Assembly: GCF_017301735.1 (NCBI RefSeq)
Contig: NZ_CP071090.1
Span: 1,116,001-1,180,000, forward strand
Direction: 5' to 3'
From: Pyxidicoccus parkwaysis
GTDB taxonomy: Bacteria; Myxococcota; Myxococcia; Myxococcales; Myxococcaceae
Length of the DNA stretch: 64,000 nt
Shown here: positions 46,794 through 56,283 of the stretch, piece by piece
Layout: the number at the start of each line of letters is the position of its first letter
Position numbering within the stretch: the first letter of the stretch is position 1
Program-made: the position numbers and the translations under genes
Notes under the pieces: generated by a model
What the model was told of the DNA's origin: nothing
The model's input: only the letters and a program-made list of their open reading frames with translations
Database searches by the model: none

Positions 46794-47354
46794 ATGGATG
46801 AGGCGGGGAAGGCTGCGTTCTACCGGGCGCAGGTTCTGGCGCTCGATGGTCCGGGCGTTCGTAGGATGTGGCAGGTTGTCTGTGCGGGGGACAATCTGGT
46901 AGGGTGGCCACCAGGAAGGGCGCTGGAGTACCTCATCCTGAGGGCCTTCCAGTTGGAAGGTGCTGAGGTGACCTGGCCCTACGAGGTCCGTAGAAATGGT
47001 CTGCTGTTGGAGCAGATCGACGGCGCGGTCTATTTCGATGGGTTGGCGTGCCTGGTCGAGGCCAAGGCCTGGAGCACGCCGCTCGACTTCTCGGCCATCG
47101 CCAAGATGAAGACGCAGCTTCTTCGCCGCCCGACGATGACGCTGGGCGCGGTGTTCCTGCTTGGCCGCGTGTCGGATGCGGCTCTCACGCTGAACCAGCT
47201 GCTTCCACCTCCGAACGTCCAGGTTTGGGACGGAGATGAATTGGCCTGGGCCATGGAGCGCGGAGCCCTCCGGGAAGGACTGAAGCGCAAGCTGCGCCAC
47301 GCCATCGAACAGGGCTTCGAAGACCTGATTCTCTCGCAGGAGAAAGCGGAATGA
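46794..47354 (+). CDS. PD-(D/E)XK nuclease-like protein
   Basis: This encodes 186 residues from ATG 46794, chosen because GGAG lies just upstream; an earlier GTG at 46761 is possible. The restriction-endonuclease-like core is visible: Glu45 in GRALEYLILRAF, Asp76 in EQIDGAVYF and Glu89-x-Lys91 in CLVEAKAW, then a helix with KMKTQLLRR. The order and spacing match Mrr-type and NERD-like nucleases. No DNA-recognition domain is seen. It is translationally coupled to the following gene (ATGA overlap). A defence or DNA-processing role is inferred. Confidence 0.65.
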   Translation: MDEAGKAAFYRAQVLALDGPGVRRMWQVVCAGDNLVGWPPGRALEYLILRAFQLEGAEVTWPYEVRRNGLLLEQIDGAVYFDGLACLVEAKAWSTPLDFSAIAKMKTQLLRRPTMTLGAVFLLGRVSDAALTLNQLLPPPNVQVWDGDELAWAMERGALREGLKRKLRHAIEQGFEDLILSQEKAE

Positions 47355-47938
47355 AGACGCACATCGTGACCGAGGGGAAGGTGGAGGCGGCGCTCCTGGA
47401 GCGGTTGGTGCAGTGTCACCCCGTTCTGCGGGAGCGCGTCATCAAGATGCACCCGACGAACAACCGGTCCTCCGCGAACAGGACCGCGCGAACGCTGCTC
47501 GTTCTGCGCCACGAGCCGGTGGCCCACATCAGCAACCCGGAAACGCTGAGCCCGGAGCTCCTGGCGGAACGGCGCGGATTCCTGGAGTGGCGTCTCGCAG
47601 AAGCGGGTCCCCCGGAGGACTGGCTGGTGGTCGATGTCCCTCCCACCACGGCCGTGCTGCTCTTCCGCGATGACGAGCTCATGAGGGCGATCCTCCCAGG
47701 CGAGCTGTCCCTCGAGGACCGGATTCGCGGCCGCTACGAGCCCGACGCGGTGCTGACCGAGCTGTTCGCCAGGGCAGGGGAGGGGCCCTTCCCGGATGCG
47801 CTGATACAGCGCATCGCCCGCGCGGACCTGTCACGTCTCTGGCGACTGGAGGTCTTGCAGCCGTTGGAGGCCTTCCTGCTCCGGGTGTCCCGGACGGAGG
47901 AACCAGGCAGGCAGGAAGGCCTCCTGCCCACCTGTTGA
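47351..47938 (+). CDS. Protein of unknown function coupled to the nuclease-like gene
   Basis: This encodes 195 residues. It begins MKTHIVTEGKVEAALLERL, which weakly resembles the first motif of Toprim domains (VEG..D...L), but the following acidic residue is not in the expected place. The rest has TARTLLVLRHEP, DWLVVDVPPTTAVLLF and FRDDELMRAILP, with no signal peptide or membrane segment. The start codon overlaps the stop of the nuclease-like gene, so the two are made together. Function not recognised. Confidence 0.6.
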   Translation: MKTHIVTEGKVEAALLERLVQCHPVLRERVIKMHPTNNRSSANRTARTLLVLRHEPVAHISNPETLSPELLAERRGFLEWRLAEAGPPEDWLVVDVPPTTAVLLFRDDELMRAILPGELSLEDRIRGRYEPDAVLTELFARAGEGPFPDALIQRIARADLSRLWRLEVLQPLEAFLLRVSRTEEPGRQEGLLPTC

Positions 47939-48022
47939 CTCTTGAATCAATGGGCGATTGACGCGGTGCATTGTCGGCCGTTAGATGCGCCTCACTCGAC
48001 GTAGCAGGAGGGTGAGGCACAC

Positions 48023-49324
48023 ATGGCAAGCGAGAAGCGTAAGGGCCACCCGAGGGTGGCCATCGTCCGCGGGCTGCGGACCCCGTTCGTGAAGGCGGGC
48101 TCGGTCTTCTCCGGGCTCACCGCGTTGGACCTCGGCCGCATCGTGGTCCAGGAGCTCGTTCAGCGGGCGGACCTCGACCCGAACATCATCGACCAGGTGG
48201 TCTTCGGTCAGGTCATCCCCACCCTGACGGCCCCGTCCATCGCCCGCGAGGTGGTGATTGCCGCCGGGCTGCCGCGCAAGACGGAGGCCTTCACCGTGGC
48301 GCGCGCCTGCGCCACGTCCATCCAGGCCATGACGACGGCCGCCAACGCCATCGCCGTGGGCGAGGCCGAGGTCATCATCGCCGGCGGCACCGAGTGCATG
48401 TCCGACGCCCCCATCTTCACCAGCCGGCCCCTGGCCCAGGCACTGGTCGCCGCGTCCAAGGGGCGCTCGCTGCCGGAGAAGCTCAAGCCCTTCCAGAAGC
48501 TCAAGGCCAAGGACCTGATTCCCGTCCCCCCCGCCATCGCCGAGTACTCCACCGGCCTCACCATGGGCGAGAGCGCGGAGAAGATGGCCAAGGAGAATGG
48601 AATCAGTCGCGAGGAGCAGGACCGCATCGCCTACAACTCGCACCGCAACGCCGCGCGCGCGTGGAAGGACGGCCTCTTCGACAACGAGGTGATGCGCGTC
48701 CCCGTGCCGCCGAAGTACGAGCAGACCGTCGCCAAGGACAACATCGTCCGCGAGGACACCAGCATCGACGCCCTGGCCCAGCTCAAGCCGGTGTTCGACC
48801 GCAAGTACGGCTCGATTACGGCCGGCAACTCTTCGCCGCTCACGGACGGCGCCGCGGCGCTGCTCCTCATGAGCGAGGAGCGTGCGAAGGCCCTGGGCTA
48901 TGAGCCGCTGGGCTACCTGCGCGCGCATGCCTTCGCCGCCACGGACCCGGCGGACCAGCTGCTGCAAGGCCCCGTGTACGCGGTGCCCACGGCCCTCAAG
49001 CGCGCGGGCCTGACGCTGGCGGACATTGATTTGGTGGAGATGCACGAGGCGTTCGCCGCGCAGGTGGCGAGCAACCTCCAGGCGCTGGCGTCGAAGGAGT
49101 TCGCGAAGAAGGCCGGCTGGAGCGCGCCGGTGGGCGAGGTGGACCGCGAGCGGCTCAACGTGACGGGCGGCTCCATCGCCATTGGCCACCCGTTCGGTGC
49201 CACGGGGGCGCGCATCGTCACCCAGGCCCTCAACGAGCTGAAGCGTCGGAACAAGAACACGGTGCTGTGCACCGTCTGCGCCGCCGGTGGCCTTGGGGCC
49301 GCGGTGGTCCTGGAGCGTGCGTGA
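48023..49324 (+). CDS. fadI: Acetyl-CoA C-acyltransferase (3-ketoacyl-CoA thiolase)
   Basis: This encodes 433 residues. The thiolase nucleophile Cys is in ARACATSIQAM, with His in VEMHEAFAAQ and GHPFGATGAR, and the second active Cys in LCTVCAAGGLGAAVV. It performs the last step of beta-oxidation, releasing acetyl-CoA. The length and the partner fit FadI better than FadA. The stop codon overlaps the start of the next gene. Confidence 0.92.
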   Translation: MASEKRKGHPRVAIVRGLRTPFVKAGSVFSGLTALDLGRIVVQELVQRADLDPNIIDQVVFGQVIPTLTAPSIAREVVIAAGLPRKTEAFTVARACATSIQAMTTAANAIAVGEAEVIIAGGTECMSDAPIFTSRPLAQALVAASKGRSLPEKLKPFQKLKAKDLIPVPPAIAEYSTGLTMGESAEKMAKENGISREEQDRIAYNSHRNAARAWKDGLFDNEVMRVPVPPKYEQTVAKDNIVREDTSIDALAQLKPVFDRKYGSITAGNSSPLTDGAAALLLMSEERAKALGYEPLGYLRAHAFAATDPADQLLQGPVYAVPTALKRAGLTLADIDLVEMHEAFAAQVASNLQALASKEFAKKAGWSAPVGEVDRERLNVTGGSIAIGHPFGATGARIVTQALNELKRRNKNTVLCTVCAAGGLGAAVVLERA

Positions 49325-51564
49325 TGGCCATCAAGGTTGAAGAGCTCATGGTGAAGCAGGGCTTCAACTATCAGGTGGAGGACGGGGTCGCCGTCATCAC
49401 GTACGACCTGCCGGACTCGCCGGTGAATACGCTGTCGCCCGAGACGGGAGAGGCCTTCACGCACCTCATGTCCCGCGCGGAAGCCGCGCCCGATGTGAAG
49501 GCCGTGGTCTTCATCTCCGGCAAGAAGGACAACTTCGTCGCCGGGGCGAAAATCGACTTCCTCCAGACCATCAAGACGGCGGAGGAGGCCACCGCCATCA
49601 GCCGCAACGGCCAGGAGGGCTTCGACCGGCTGGACGCCTTCCCCAAGCCCGTCGTCGCGGCCATCCACGGCTCGTGCCTCGGCGGCGGCCTGGAGTGGGC
49701 GCTGGCGTGTGATTACCGCATCGCCACGGACAGCCCCAAGACGTCGCTGGGCCTGCCCGAGGTACAGCTCGGCCTGATTCCGGGCGCGGGCGGTACGCAG
49801 CGGCTGCCCGCGCTCATCGGCGTGCAGGCGGCGCTGGACCTCATCCTCACCGGCAAGAGCCTCAAGCCCTCCAAGGCGAAGAAGCTCGGCGTGGTGGATG
49901 AAGTCGTGCCGGTGCCCATTCTCCGCAAGCTCGCCGTGCAGCGCGCGAAGGAGCTGGCCGCGGGCTCGCTGAAGGTGGAGCGCTCGCGCGGCCAGGGCTT
50001 CAAGGCCGTCGTCGAGGGCGGCAAGTCGAAGGGGCTCGCGGGCTTCTTCCAGGGCCTGGCCAACAAGGAGCTGTGGGCCGAGGTGGCGCTGGAGGACAAC
50101 CCTCTGGGCCGCAAGCTCGTCTTCGACGAGGCGCGCAAGCAGTTGCTCAAGAAGACGCGCGGCCGCTACCCGGCGCCGGAGAAGGCGCTCCAGGTGATTC
50201 GCACCGGCCTGGAGTCCGGCCACAAGGTGGGCCAGGAGGCCGAGGCGAAGGCCTTTGGCGAGCTGGTGGTGTCGGACGTCTCCAAGCGACTGGTGGAAAT
50301 CTTCTTCGCCACCACGGCGCTGAAGAAGGAGAACGGCACCTCCAACCCCAGCGTGAAGGCGCGCGAGGTGAAGAAGGTGGCGGTGCTCGGTGGCGGCCTC
50401 ATGGGCGGCGGCATCGCCTACGTGGCCAGCGCGCTGCAGGGCGTGCCGGTGCGCGTGAAGGACAAGGACGACGCGGGCGTTGGCCGCGCGCTGAAGCAGG
50501 TCCAGACGGTCCTGGATGAGCGCACGAAGAAGCGCTCGCTGACGTACCGCGAGGCAGCGGCGAAGATGGCGCTCGTCACCGCGGGCACGGACTACAGCGG
50601 CTTCAAGTCCGCGGACCTCGTCATCGAGGCGGTGTTCGAGGACCTGAAGCTCAAGCACCGCGTCATCGCCGAGGTGGAGGCCGTCACCGGCGACCACTGC
50701 ATCTTCGCGTCCAACACGTCCAGCCTCCCGATTACGGAGCTGGCGAAGGGCAGCAAGCGGCCCGCGCAGGTCATCGGGATGCATTACTTCAGCCCGGTGC
50801 ACAAGATGCCGCTCTTGGAGATCATCACCCACGCGGGCACCGCGGAGTGGGTGACGGCCACCTGCGTGGAGGTGGGGCGCAAGCAGGGCAAGACGGTCAT
50901 CGTCGTCAACGACGGGCCGGGCTTCTACACCTCGCGCATCCTCGCGCCGTACATGAACGAGGCGGCGTACCTGCTGGCCGAGGGCGCGGACATCGCGGAG
51001 CTCGACAAGGCGCTGGTGGACTTCGGCTTCCCGGTGGGGCCGATTACCCTCCTCGACGAGGTGGGCATCGACGTGGCGCAGAAGGTGGGCCCCATCATGG
51101 AGGCCGCGTTCGGCAAGCGCATGGCGGCGCCCAAGGCGCTGGAGAACGTCATCACCGACGGGCGCCTGGGCCGCAAGACGCAGAAGGGCTTCTACCTCTA
51201 CGAGAACGGCAAGAAGAAGGAGGTGGACCCCACCGTCTACGCCTTCCTGCCGCACGGCAAGGAGCGGAAGTCCTTCGACCGCGAGGAGATGGCGGAGCGG
51301 CTGGTGCTGCAGATGGTGAACGAGGCCGTTCGCTGCCTGGGCGAGGGCATCCTCCGCAGCGCGCGCGACGGTGATGTGGGCGCCATCTTCGGCCTGGGCT
51401 TCCCGCCGTTCCTCGGTGGCCCGTTCCACTACGTGGACAGCAGAGGCCCCGCTGACGTGCTGCGCAAGCTGGAGCACTACCACGACAAGCTCGGGGAGCG
51501 GTTCACCCCCGCGCCGCACCTCGTGGAGATGGTGAAGGCGGGCAAGACGTTCTACCCGCGCTGA
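49324..51564 (+). CDS. fadJ: Bifunctional enoyl-CoA hydratase / 3-hydroxyacyl-CoA dehydrogenase
   Basis: This encodes 746 residues from ATG 49324. Residues about 15-200 are a crotonase domain with FVAGAKIDF and the oxyanion/catalytic region GSCLGGGLEWALACDYRIA, plus LPEVQLGLIPGAGGTQRLP. Residues about 350 onward form the NAD-binding dehydrogenase (VAVLGGGLMGGGIAYV, DLVIEAVFEDL, FASNTSSLPI, GMHYFSPVHKMPLLEI), followed by two C-terminal helical domains. It hydrates enoyl-CoA and oxidises the product for the thiolase. The two genes form a multienzyme operon. Confidence 0.93.
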   Translation: MAIKVEELMVKQGFNYQVEDGVAVITYDLPDSPVNTLSPETGEAFTHLMSRAEAAPDVKAVVFISGKKDNFVAGAKIDFLQTIKTAEEATAISRNGQEGFDRLDAFPKPVVAAIHGSCLGGGLEWALACDYRIATDSPKTSLGLPEVQLGLIPGAGGTQRLPALIGVQAALDLILTGKSLKPSKAKKLGVVDEVVPVPILRKLAVQRAKELAAGSLKVERSRGQGFKAVVEGGKSKGLAGFFQGLANKELWAEVALEDNPLGRKLVFDEARKQLLKKTRGRYPAPEKALQVIRTGLESGHKVGQEAEAKAFGELVVSDVSKRLVEIFFATTALKKENGTSNPSVKAREVKKVAVLGGGLMGGGIAYVASALQGVPVRVKDKDDAGVGRALKQVQTVLDERTKKRSLTYREAAAKMALVTAGTDYSGFKSADLVIEAVFEDLKLKHRVIAEVEAVTGDHCIFASNTSSLPITELAKGSKRPAQVIGMHYFSPVHKMPLLEIITHAGTAEWVTATCVEVGRKQGKTVIVVNDGPGFYTSRILAPYMNEAAYLLAEGADIAELDKALVDFGFPVGPITLLDEVGIDVAQKVGPIMEAAFGKRMAAPKALENVITDGRLGRKTQKGFYLYENGKKKEVDPTVYAFLPHGKERKSFDREEMAERLVLQMVNEAVRCLGEGILRSARDGDVGAIFGLGFPPFLGGPFHYVDSRGPADVLRKLEHYHDKLGERFTPAPHLVEMVKAGKTFYPR

Positions 51565-51657
51565 GCGTCGCGCGGTGCTTCACCGGCTCGGGAGTCCGCG
51601 TCTTCGTGGGCTCCCGGGCTTGACCGGGCGGGCTTCTCGGCAGAGCCTCCCGGCCGC

Positions 51658-52791
51658 ATGGCCCGCTCCGCGTCCCGCACCATCGCCCTCGTCACCCTCG
51701 TCGCCGTCGTGCTGTGCGGCACCGCCGCGGGGATGGGGGCGTATCGCCTCTGGCACAAGAACAAGGAGAACCCCGCCGTCCGGCTCGACGAGTACGTCAA
51801 CATGGGCTGGGTGGCGTGGGACTCCAGTTGGTACATGCGGATTGCCGAGGAGGGCTATTCGTTCACCCCGGGCGAGCAGAGCTCGGTGGCCTTCTTCCCG
51901 CTTTATCCGCTGCTCATCCGCGCCGTGGAGACGCTCGGGCCCAACGTGTACCAGGCCGGGGTGCTCATCACGCTGCTATGTGGGCCCTTGGCGTTGATTC
52001 TCTTCACCCTCTGGGCGCGAGGTCGCTCGGACGAGGAGACGGCGCTGCGGGCGGGCCTGCTGATGGCCTGCTACCCCTTCACGTTCTACTTCTACGGCGC
52101 GATGTACTCGGACGCGCTGTTCGTCATGCTGGTGATTGCCGCGTTCCTGTTGCTGGAGCGGGGGCTGCTGTTGCCCGCGGTGCTGGTGGCGGCGGTGGCC
52201 ACGGCGGCGCGGCCGGTGGCTCCGGCGGTGGTAATCGGGTTGCTGGTGAGGCGCTTGGAGTGGAAGCGCGAGCGCGGTGAGAAGTGGAGCGCGGTGGACT
52301 TCCTGCCGGTGCTCGCGGGGCTGGGCTTCGGTTGCTACATGCTCTTCCTCTGGCACAAGTTCGGAGACCCGTTCGCCTTCGTGAAGGTGCAGGGCGCTCC
52401 GGGGTGGGACCAGCGGCCGGGGTGGCACTCGTGGCTGAAGGTGAGCTGGTTCGAGCGCGTCATCCTCCATCCCACGGACAAGCGCGAGGCGTTCCGCCTG
52501 GCCGCGCATGCGTTCTTCACGCTGCTGGCGCTGGCGCTGGTGTGGCCCACGCGGAAGCTGCTCGGGTGGGGTTACGCCGTCTACGTGCTGGCGATTGTCG
52601 GCCTGCCGGCGTGGTCCACGAAGGACTTCATGGGCATGGGGCGCTACCTGCTGTCTTCGTTCCCGGTGTTCCTCACGGGGGCCATGTTGTTGAAGCAACG
52701 GCCCATGGTGTTGCGTGGGGCGCTCGCGGTGGGCGCCATCTCCGTCATTGCCCTTTCGTGGGCCTTCGGCGCGGACTACTACATCTCATGA
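51658..52791 (+). CDS. Polytopic membrane protein, PIG-V-like mannosyltransferase family
   Basis: This encodes 377 residues. About nine hydrophobic segments are visible. The first external loop contains WDSSWYMRIAEEGYSF, a GT-C acidic motif like that of PIG-V mannosyltransferases, followed by SSVAFFPLYPLLIR. Such proteins add a sugar from a polyprenyl-phosphate donor at the outer face of the inner membrane. The donor and acceptor are unknown. The last codons overlap the methyltransferase start. Confidence 0.7.
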   Translation: MARSASRTIALVTLVAVVLCGTAAGMGAYRLWHKNKENPAVRLDEYVNMGWVAWDSSWYMRIAEEGYSFTPGEQSSVAFFPLYPLLIRAVETLGPNVYQAGVLITLLCGPLALILFTLWARGRSDEETALRAGLLMACYPFTFYFYGAMYSDALFVMLVIAAFLLLERGLLLPAVLVAAVATAARPVAPAVVIGLLVRRLEWKRERGEKWSAVDFLPVLAGLGFGCYMLFLWHKFGDPFAFVKVQGAPGWDQRPGWHSWLKVSWFERVILHPTDKREAFRLAAHAFFTLLALALVWPTRKLLGWGYAVYVLAIVGLPAWSTKDFMGMGRYLLSSFPVFLTGAMLLKQRPMVLRGALAVGAISVIALSWAFGADYYIS

Positions 52792-53456
52792 GCGCGCTCC
52801 TCGAGCAGGCCACGGCCCTGTACGCCTCGCTTCCCGCGGCCGAGAGGTTCCATGTGCACGCGCGGGCTTCCTCCGCGCCGCTGCTGGCCGTGGCCTCACG
52901 GACTCCGGGCGGCACGGTGGCGGACATCGGCTGTGGACATGGGTTGATGACCGCGCTGCTGGCGCTGGCGGACCCGCGTCGCACGGTGCGCGGCGTGGAC
53001 CCTGACCCGCGCAAGGTGGCATGGGCGCGGCAGGCGCTCGCGGGACTGCCCAATGTGGCGCTCGCGGAGGGCACCGTGGAGGAGACGCTGGCGAAGGAGG
53101 CTCCGGGGGCTTTCGACGCGGCGGTGGTGTGCGACGTGCTGTACCTGCTGCCCGAGGAGAAGTGGCCCGGCTTCCTGCGCACGGTGCATGGGCTGCTCAA
53201 GCCCGGGGGGCGCTTCCTGCTGAAGGAGGTGGAGGGGGATGGCTCCTGGAAGCACCGCAAGGCGCTCGCGCAGGAGTGGGTGATGGTGTCGCTGCTCGGG
53301 CGCACGAAGGCGAGCGGTGGAATGGTGCTCAAGCCTCGCGCGGAGATGACGCGGCTGCTGGAGGACGCGGGCTTCGGCGTGCTTGAAGTGGTGGACCTGG
53401 GCCGTGGTTACACCACGCCGCACGTGCTCTACGTCGCGGAGTCTCGGCGCTCGTAG
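52788..53456 (+). CDS. Class I SAM-dependent methyltransferase
   Basis: This encodes 222 residues from ATG 52788, overlapping the previous stop (ATGA). The SAM-binding motif I is VADIGCGHG, followed by GVDPDPRKVAWARQA, FDAAVVCDVLYLLP and LLKPGGRFLLKEV. Substrate unknown. Translational coupling to the glycosyltransferase suggests a role in the same glycolipid or lipid pathway. Confidence 0.8.
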   Translation: MSALLEQATALYASLPAAERFHVHARASSAPLLAVASRTPGGTVADIGCGHGLMTALLALADPRRTVRGVDPDPRKVAWARQALAGLPNVALAEGTVEETLAKEAPGAFDAAVVCDVLYLLPEEKWPGFLRTVHGLLKPGGRFLLKEVEGDGSWKHRKALAQEWVMVSLLGRTKASGGMVLKPRAEMTRLLEDAGFGVLEVVDLGRGYTTPHVLYVAESRRS

Positions 53457-53548
53457 GGGAGGGGAGGCGGCGCTCACGCGGCGTTGGGCCTCGAGCGCAA
53501 GGGCGGAGCGGCTCACCTGCGGCGCCGTTCACAAGTCGCGCAGCGCGC

Positions 53549-54397
53549 CTACGCAGCCGAAGCGAGACTCCCGTACGTGTGCAGCTCGATGCCGCGCTCA
53601 CGCAGCACGGCCTTCACGCGCGGGCTCGTGAGCGCGTCCAATTCCGCCTGCCAGCCATAGCTCCACGCCGGGTCCTCGGGCACGTGCGGCGTGCCTTCAC
53701 CCGGATGGCAGCCCAATTCGAAGTCACCCGCGGGCAGCGCATCCAGCGCGGCCATCAGCGCGCCCTCATCCAGCCGCCCCGCCTCGAATACGCCGCCCGC
53801 GCTCACCCGCCGCACACCCGGCGTCCTCCACGGCGGCACCCGCGCCAGCGCCGCGAGCACCGTCGCCTTCACCGCTGGCCCCGGCGCGCGCAGCCACCGC
53901 ACCCTCGGCAGCGCATCCGGCCAGCGCAGTGGCAGGCCCTCTCGCGCCGCCAGCGCCTCCACCACGCTCCGCACCCCCGGCAACAGGTGCAGGTGCTGGT
54001 GCCCATCCAGGTGGTCCACCGCCACGCCCAGCTCCCGCGCGCGCTTCAGCTGCGCGGCCAGCTCCACCTCCACCTCTTCCCGCCGCACCGCCCCGGCCAG
54101 CCACGCCTTCGCGAAGTCCGCCCAGCTCCCGCGCATCCGCCCGCCCGGCGCCACCGAGGGCACCGCATGCACGGGTGCAGCGGGAGGCAGCCGCGTGGAC
54201 AACGCCAGGTGCAGGCCCACCGCCAGCCCCTGCTCGCGCGCACGCGCCGCCGCCTCGGGAGCCGTGGGCCCCATGGCCAGCAGCGTCGTGCTGGTGACGA
54301 TGCCTTCGCGATGCGCCCGGAGGATGCCCGCGTCCAGCGAGGGGTGCAGCCCCAGGTCGTCCGCGTTCACCACCAGGCGCGTGAGCGCCCGCGCCAT
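53549..54397 (-). CDS. ChbG/HpnK (YdjC-family) deacetylase
   Basis: This encodes 282 residues. The metal-binding motif is VVNADDLGLHPS at the N-terminus, and the second is VDHLDGHQHLHLLPG. Family members remove acetyl groups from N-acetylated sugars, and one branch (HpnK) is linked to hopanoid glycolipids. It follows the GT2 gene with a 10-base gap, so a glycolipid or lipid-linked sugar is the likely substrate. The C-terminal segment near GDFELGCHPG is normal. Confidence 0.82.
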   Translation of the reverse strand: MARALTRLVVNADDLGLHPSLDAGILRAHREGIVTSTTLLAMGPTAPEAAARAREQGLAVGLHLALSTRLPPAAPVHAVPSVAPGGRMRGSWADFAKAWLAGAVRREEVEVELAAQLKRARELGVAVDHLDGHQHLHLLPGVRSVVEALAAREGLPLRWPDALPRVRWLRAPGPAVKATVLAALARVPPWRTPGVRRVSAGGVFEAGRLDEGALMAALDALPAGDFELGCHPGEGTPHVPEDPAWSYGWQAELDALTSPRVKAVLRERGIELHTYGSLASAA

Positions 54398-54407
54398 GTC
54401 GAAGCCC

Positions 54408-55202
54408 TCAGCCCCGCGCCGCGCGCCCCGAGGGCGGCACCGCGTGCAGCGGCTGCACCGACGGCGGCAGCCGCACCGGCTGCACCGGAGGCTGCGGCGC
54501 GCGCGTCTCCGGGTACAGCCGCACCAGCTCCTTCACCATCTTCACGATGACGGAAGGCGACGCCAGCGTGGAGATGCCACGCGTGCGCGGGAAGTAGTCC
54601 ACGCCCATCTGGAACACGCGGAAGCCCTTGCGGATGGCCTTCACCACCAGCTCGGCGTCGATGAACGAGCCCTCGCTGTGCAGCTCCATGGACTCCAGCA
54701 CCCGGCGGTGCATCACCTTGAAGCTGAAGTTGACGTCCTTGATCTGGATGTCGAACAGCGAGCGGATGAGCATGTTGTAGACGAACGAGTAGACGATGCG
54801 CTTCGGCCCCTCGCTCGTGCGGTCGAACCGGAAGGCGCAAATCATGTCCGCCTCCAGGTACTCCATCAGGTGCAGCGAGCGCTCCAGCTCCCGCATGTCC
54901 CACGGCAGGTCCACGTCCGAGTAGACGACGATGTCCTTCGTCGACGCCGCCAGCCCCGTGCGCATCGCCCCGCCCAGCTTGAGATTGACGGGGTGATGAA
55001 TGACCCGGAGTTGCGGAATCTTCTGCGCCATCGCCTCGCAGATTTCGCGCGTCCGGTCCGTGGAGGCGTCGTTGACGATGATGATTTCGAAGTCGTCGGT
55101 CAGCTTGGGAAGCACGTCCAGGGCGCGGCTCACGGCGCGCTCGACGTAGTCCTCCTCGTTCCAGGCCGGGAAGAAGAGGCTGATGCTCGGGTACTTGCCC
55201 AC
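54408..55202 (-). CDS. GT2 glycosyltransferase (dolichyl-phosphate mannosyltransferase-like)
   Basis: This encodes 264 residues. The GT-A fold starts ISLFFPAWNEEDYVERAV, with DFEIIIVNDASTDRT, the DxD-like VVYSDVDLPWD and the acceptor region FSFKVMHRRVLE. The short C-terminal tail is Pro-rich with no clear membrane segment. It probably charges polyprenyl phosphate with a sugar for GT-C enzymes such as the PIG-V-like or GT39 protein in this window. Confidence 0.82.
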   Translation of the reverse strand: MGKYPSISLFFPAWNEEDYVERAVSRALDVLPKLTDDFEIIIVNDASTDRTREICEAMAQKIPQLRVIHHPVNLKLGGAMRTGLAASTKDIVVYSDVDLPWDMRELERSLHLMEYLEADMICAFRFDRTSEGPKRIVYSFVYNMLIRSLFDIQIKDVNFSFKVMHRRVLESMELHSEGSFIDAELVVKAIRKGFRVFQMGVDYFPRTRGISTLASPSVIVKMVKELVRLYPETRAPQPPVQPVRLPPSVQPLHAVPPSGRAARG

Positions 55203-55335
55203 GGGAGACCTCGACGGAGAAACGTGCGGGAGTGAACGCGCTCGCTAGCAGAGCACCTCACTCAAATCAACGAGAGGGGGTCGCACCCCACCACACTGCT
55301 GTGATACCGTATGAGCATCAATTTGCGGGGACACT

Positions 55336-56283
55336 GTGAACTCCACGCCCTACACCCTGCTCGTGGTGGACGACTCGCAGTCAACACTGCCCAGGCTGGC
55401 CCGGGCCCTGGGGCCGGAGGACTTCGCGCTCCGGCTGACGTCCCACGGGCCGGAGGTACCCCGGCTGGCCCGCGCCGCGTCCCTGGTGGTGCTCTGCCCG
55501 GGAACGGATGGCGCGGCGATGCTGGCCCTCCTGGACCGGCTGATACCCCCGGACGGCGGCCAGGGCACCCCCGTCGTCGTGCTGGCCCCGCCCGAGCCGC
55601 GCCACCTCTGGCTGGAAGTCCTTCGCCGGGGTGCGGAGGTCATTCTGGACCCATGGGAGGATGACGAGCTGGTGGCGCGGGTGCGCCGGTGCCTGTGGCA
55701 GCAGACCCGGCTGGAGGCGCTCGCGTCGCAGGTGGGTGAGCTGCAGCGGCTGTCCTCGACGGACGGGCTCACCGGCGTCCACAACCACCGGCACTTCCAG
55801 GAGCGGCTGCGCGAGGAGTTCCGCCGGGCGCAGCGCTACGACGACGCGCTATCGCTCATCCTCCTGGACCTGGACCACTTCAAGAGCGTGAATGACCAGT
55901 TCGGCCACGCGGCCGGAGACGGCGTGCTGCGCGAGGTGGCCGCCGCCCTCCAGCGCGGCGTGCGCGAGACGGACCTCGTGGCCCGCTACGGAGGCGAGGA
56001 GTTCGCCGTGCTGCTGCCGCGCACCCACCTCACCGGCGCCCTCACCGTGGCGGAGCGTGTGCGCCGCGAGCTGCGCGCCCTGCGCCTGGGGGTTGAAGGG
56101 ACCCTCCGGGTGACGGCTTCTCTCGGGGTTTCCAGCTTTCCGCACCGCTCCGTGCTCACCCCGGAGCAGCTCCTCCTCACCGCCGACGAGGCCCTCTACC
56201 GGGCCAAGCATGAGGGGAGAGACCGCATCTGTCTGCACTCCCAGCTGGCCCCGTTTCCGCCTCCTTCCTCGTCCGGCGGCTGA
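55336..56283 (+). CDS. Diguanylate cyclase with a degenerate receiver domain
   Basis: This encodes 315 residues from GTG 55336. Residues 1-120 keep the receiver start (LLVVDDSQSTLPRLA), but the phosphoacceptor Asp position reads VVLCPGTDG, so phosphorylation is unlikely. The GGDEF domain (about 150-310) has DGLTGVHNHRHF, LILLDLDHFKSVND and the active loop RYGGEEF. The inhibitory site RETD lies five residues before it, allowing product inhibition by c-di-GMP. It makes c-di-GMP from two GTP. The trigger is not obvious. Confidence 0.88.
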   Translation: MNSTPYTLLVVDDSQSTLPRLARALGPEDFALRLTSHGPEVPRLARAASLVVLCPGTDGAAMLALLDRLIPPDGGQGTPVVVLAPPEPRHLWLEVLRRGAEVILDPWEDDELVARVRRCLWQQTRLEALASQVGELQRLSSTDGLTGVHNHRHFQERLREEFRRAQRYDDALSLILLDLDHFKSVNDQFGHAAGDGVLREVAAALQRGVRETDLVARYGGEEFAVLLPRTHLTGALTVAERVRRELRALRLGVEGTLRVTASLGVSSFPHRSVLTPEQLLLTADEALYRAKHEGRDRICLHSQLAPFPPPSSSGG

